64,000 nucleotides of DNA from Aquila chrysaetos chrysaetos (lineage: Eukaryota; Chordata; Aves; Accipitriformes; Accipitridae). The notes beneath the pieces were generated by a model, which was given only the letters and a program-made list of their open reading frames with translations, ran no database searches and was not told the origin of the DNA. Location: NCBI RefSeq assembly GCF_900496995.4, contig NC_044004.1, forward strand, positions 84,141,538 to 84,205,537, read 5' to 3'. The first letter of the stretch is position 1. Each line of letters begins with the position of its first letter. Below, piece by piece: positions 62,000 through 64,000 of this stretch. The translations under genes were made by a program, and so were the position numbers.

Positions 62000-62005
62000 A
62001 ATAAA
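62000..62005 (+). promoter_or_regulatory. Likely polyadenylation signal of gene E
   Basis: AATAAA about 0.5 kb after the stop codon at 61481-61483. The implied 3' UTR has few ATTTA motifs. Confidence 0.45.
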
Positions 62006-62009
62006 AACC

Positions 62010-63870
62010 TTGCTTAGACGCAATATGGTCAATGAAGTAAAGCAAATGCTGTAAGATTTCAGTGCTTAAAAACCGTTTTTTTGGTCTTATGCATATTAAA
62101 TATACCTCTAACATTAAAACGGCAGAGTCATAGTAGTTCTGTTTTTGTCACCAAGCTATCAATGTCACAAGGACTCTTCCATAAAAAAGGTTTTTAGAAG
62201 CCATCAATTCAACTTTTCATAAATGAAATGTGAAGAAAATGTGTGTGAAATATCATCTAATGTTTTCAAACATGCTCAGAGTTTTGCCACCTGCAAAGCA
62301 TTGTTAGGGTTTAGTCATAGTGCACCAGGGGCTGAAAAGTAATAAATAGAAGTTTACAGTAAGTACAGCCAGACTGTAGGTAATATTCTTATTCGCTATG
62401 TCTGTTTTTACAAGACAATAAACAAGATTTTAAATTTATTTTCAGTAATGATGGTTTTGCTAAAATACGTTTCCTTTTCCCTTTAAGTAACGTATTTGAA
62501 TACGATCCTGTTTTCAAAATTAAAAGCACCCGTTACTCACCTGAACACAGGTGCATTTCTGGTTCTCATGTATGCAAGAGATCATGACATCATCATTGAA
62601 TACTAACACTGTAGGTCTCCAAACACATTTGAGAGATGATGTCTCAGCTGTGTAGCATGAGATGCTATTTAAGGACCACCTGACTACTTAATAAATTAAA
62701 GAAGAAACCAAACGAAATGAAACCAAACCAGATTTGCCACAAAGACTTTACAGATAACTGAAAAAGTAAGTATTTTCTGCAAGAAGAATTTTCTTCCACC
62801 AAATATATCGAAAAAGAAGCTGATCTAGTAAATTAATTAGAAACAAACCCACTGATCTTTTTATCAGTGTTTAGATTAAAAGTATATGTCTTTCAGTTCT
62901 AACTGAAATAAGGTAGCTTTTTTGATAAGTTTACTTCGCCAAGAGCACACTCATACCAAGGTGGTACTGGGAGTGCATATGCACATTACAGTAGGAGTTG
63001 ATAATGAAAAATATCTGATAAATGCAGTTTTGATCTCTATGGTAAACCCCAAATTGCTATCTCAGATTCAAATTTTTGTCTCTGCAGACAGCCAGTGACT
63101 GCAGTGACACAGATGACTATTAATACAACATAAATATGATGCAGAGAAACAGCAAGTGAATCTCCTTCCAAGGCTCTAGGAAACAAAAATGCACCTGCTA
63201 GCCAAATGTCACTGCCCCTCTCAGGGGCATCATCTTAAAAAGATTTACGGTTCCTGCCCTCACATCTGCCATTGCAAAAACTCTTGCAGAAACATTACGC
63301 CTCAAATACTTAAAAAGGTCTTCTAACTTCCAATCTACCTTTGCCCAGAATTAATTCAACTCTCTCGATGTTTTTCCACTGCAGTCCCTCTGCATGAATA
63401 GGTCTTTCCTTCCTTCCCCAATAATGTCTCTGTAAAAAGCCCCTATCGTCCTTTTTGACATCGTAAAACCTTTCTGTTGTTGCAGAGTATAAATAATTCA
63501 GTCTTCTAATCACCGTCATAGTTGTTCTCTTCTTTGATTCAAGCTAATCTTTCTCAAACATAAATAATAATCTTTCAGGTAAGATATTGATATTGTCAAG
63601 AAATGATGAAACCTAATTTCAAAACCAGGGATTGTTATGGTTGCTTGCATGGCAGTTTAATTGCACTGTAGGCAGTTGTTCAGACGTAAAAGTGGATTTC
63701 AGCAGAGGCAATATCGACGGTGCTTTTATCATCAGGCCGGCATCGTATTACAAGTAAGAATAGGCACAAGCCGAACCACCCTAATAGTTCTGAAGTACAA
63801 TGAAGTTTCAGATGACATGAGAGGCAATCTGTCTAACTATGGGAGGAGGGGAGGAGGAGGAAGGACATCT
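62010..63870. other. Intergenic, nothing identified
   Basis: AT-rich sequence downstream of gene E. No exon of a flanking non-chemokine gene was recognised. Confidence 0.45.
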
Positions 63871-63874
63871 GTAT

Positions 63875-64000
63875 AGTAGAACAAGATAAAGTTCAGATGA
63901 AAACAAGAAAGATAATAGGAGTTATAGGATGAGAAACAAGTATGCAGAATAGGTCTTTTTAGCCTGGAAAAGAGATGACAGAGGGAACATGACAAAATTC
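63875..64000 (+). mobile_element. Ancient CR1/L3-like LINE fragment, cut by the window edge
   Basis: The last 120 bp resemble the C-terminal coding part of old CR1-type LINEs: a KKTRKIIG-like stretch, then '[12 protein letters not shown]' (from about 63950). It continues beyond the window. The call is by recognition only. Confidence 0.5.

Noticed and set aside
1-64000. tRNA, rRNA, CRISPR arrays or prokaryotic operon structure
   Set aside because: None seen. The whole window has vertebrate exon-intron organisation and interspersed repeats.

Overview
The window reads as nuclear DNA from a bird, probably a neoavian rather than a chicken-like species. Three things point there: spliced CXC chemokine genes of the avian interleukin-8 type, CR1 LINE fragments (the main avian retroposon), and solo LTRs of kinds common in bird genomes. 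Most of the sequence is AT-rich vertebrate intergenic DNA. Two very GC-rich CpG islands lie at about 40.9-41.9 and 50.9-51.7 kb. There are no bacterial-type operons, tRNAs, rRNAs or CRISPR arrays.

The coding content is a one-directional (+ strand) cluster of five four-exon CXC chemokine genes. All share one architecture: a signal-peptide exon, an exon with the CXC pair and third cysteine, an invariant 84-bp exon with the fourth cysteine, and a short C-terminal exon. Intron phases are 1, 2 and 2. Gene A (749-3583) is IL8-like but has lost the ELR motif and gained a basic tail. Gene B (10617-13081) is the CXCL8 (IL8L2) orthologue, with an AP-1, NF-kB, TATA promoter and AU-rich 3' UTR. Genes C (41225-41996) and D (51131-52099) are GRO-like ELR+ paralogues. 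Gene E (58349-61483) is a more diverged ELR+ paralogue. All secreted products would act on leukocytes through chemokine receptors. The ELR+ ones are expected to recruit heterophils through CXCR1/CXCR2-type receptors.

Genes C and D share a nearly identical block of about 637 bp, from the TATA region to just inside intron 3. Outside it they differ, except for a weakly conserved 3' UTR. This fits recent gene conversion between older duplicates. The left edge of the block coincides with the NF-kB site of gene C, which gene D lacks.

Between genes B and C lies a 27-kb stretch with three solo LTRs (about 19.8-20.5, 23036-23265, 27194-27769), an isolated chemokine-type signal-peptide exon at 21104, and one possible minus-strand exon at 40153-40310 of unknown identity. 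A 5'-truncated CR1 lies just upstream of gene D, and older CR1-like remains lie near 4.2-4.8 kb and at the right edge. No neighbouring non-chemokine gene could be identified. All exon joins were made by eye from splice sites, reading frame and paralogue alignment, without transcripts.
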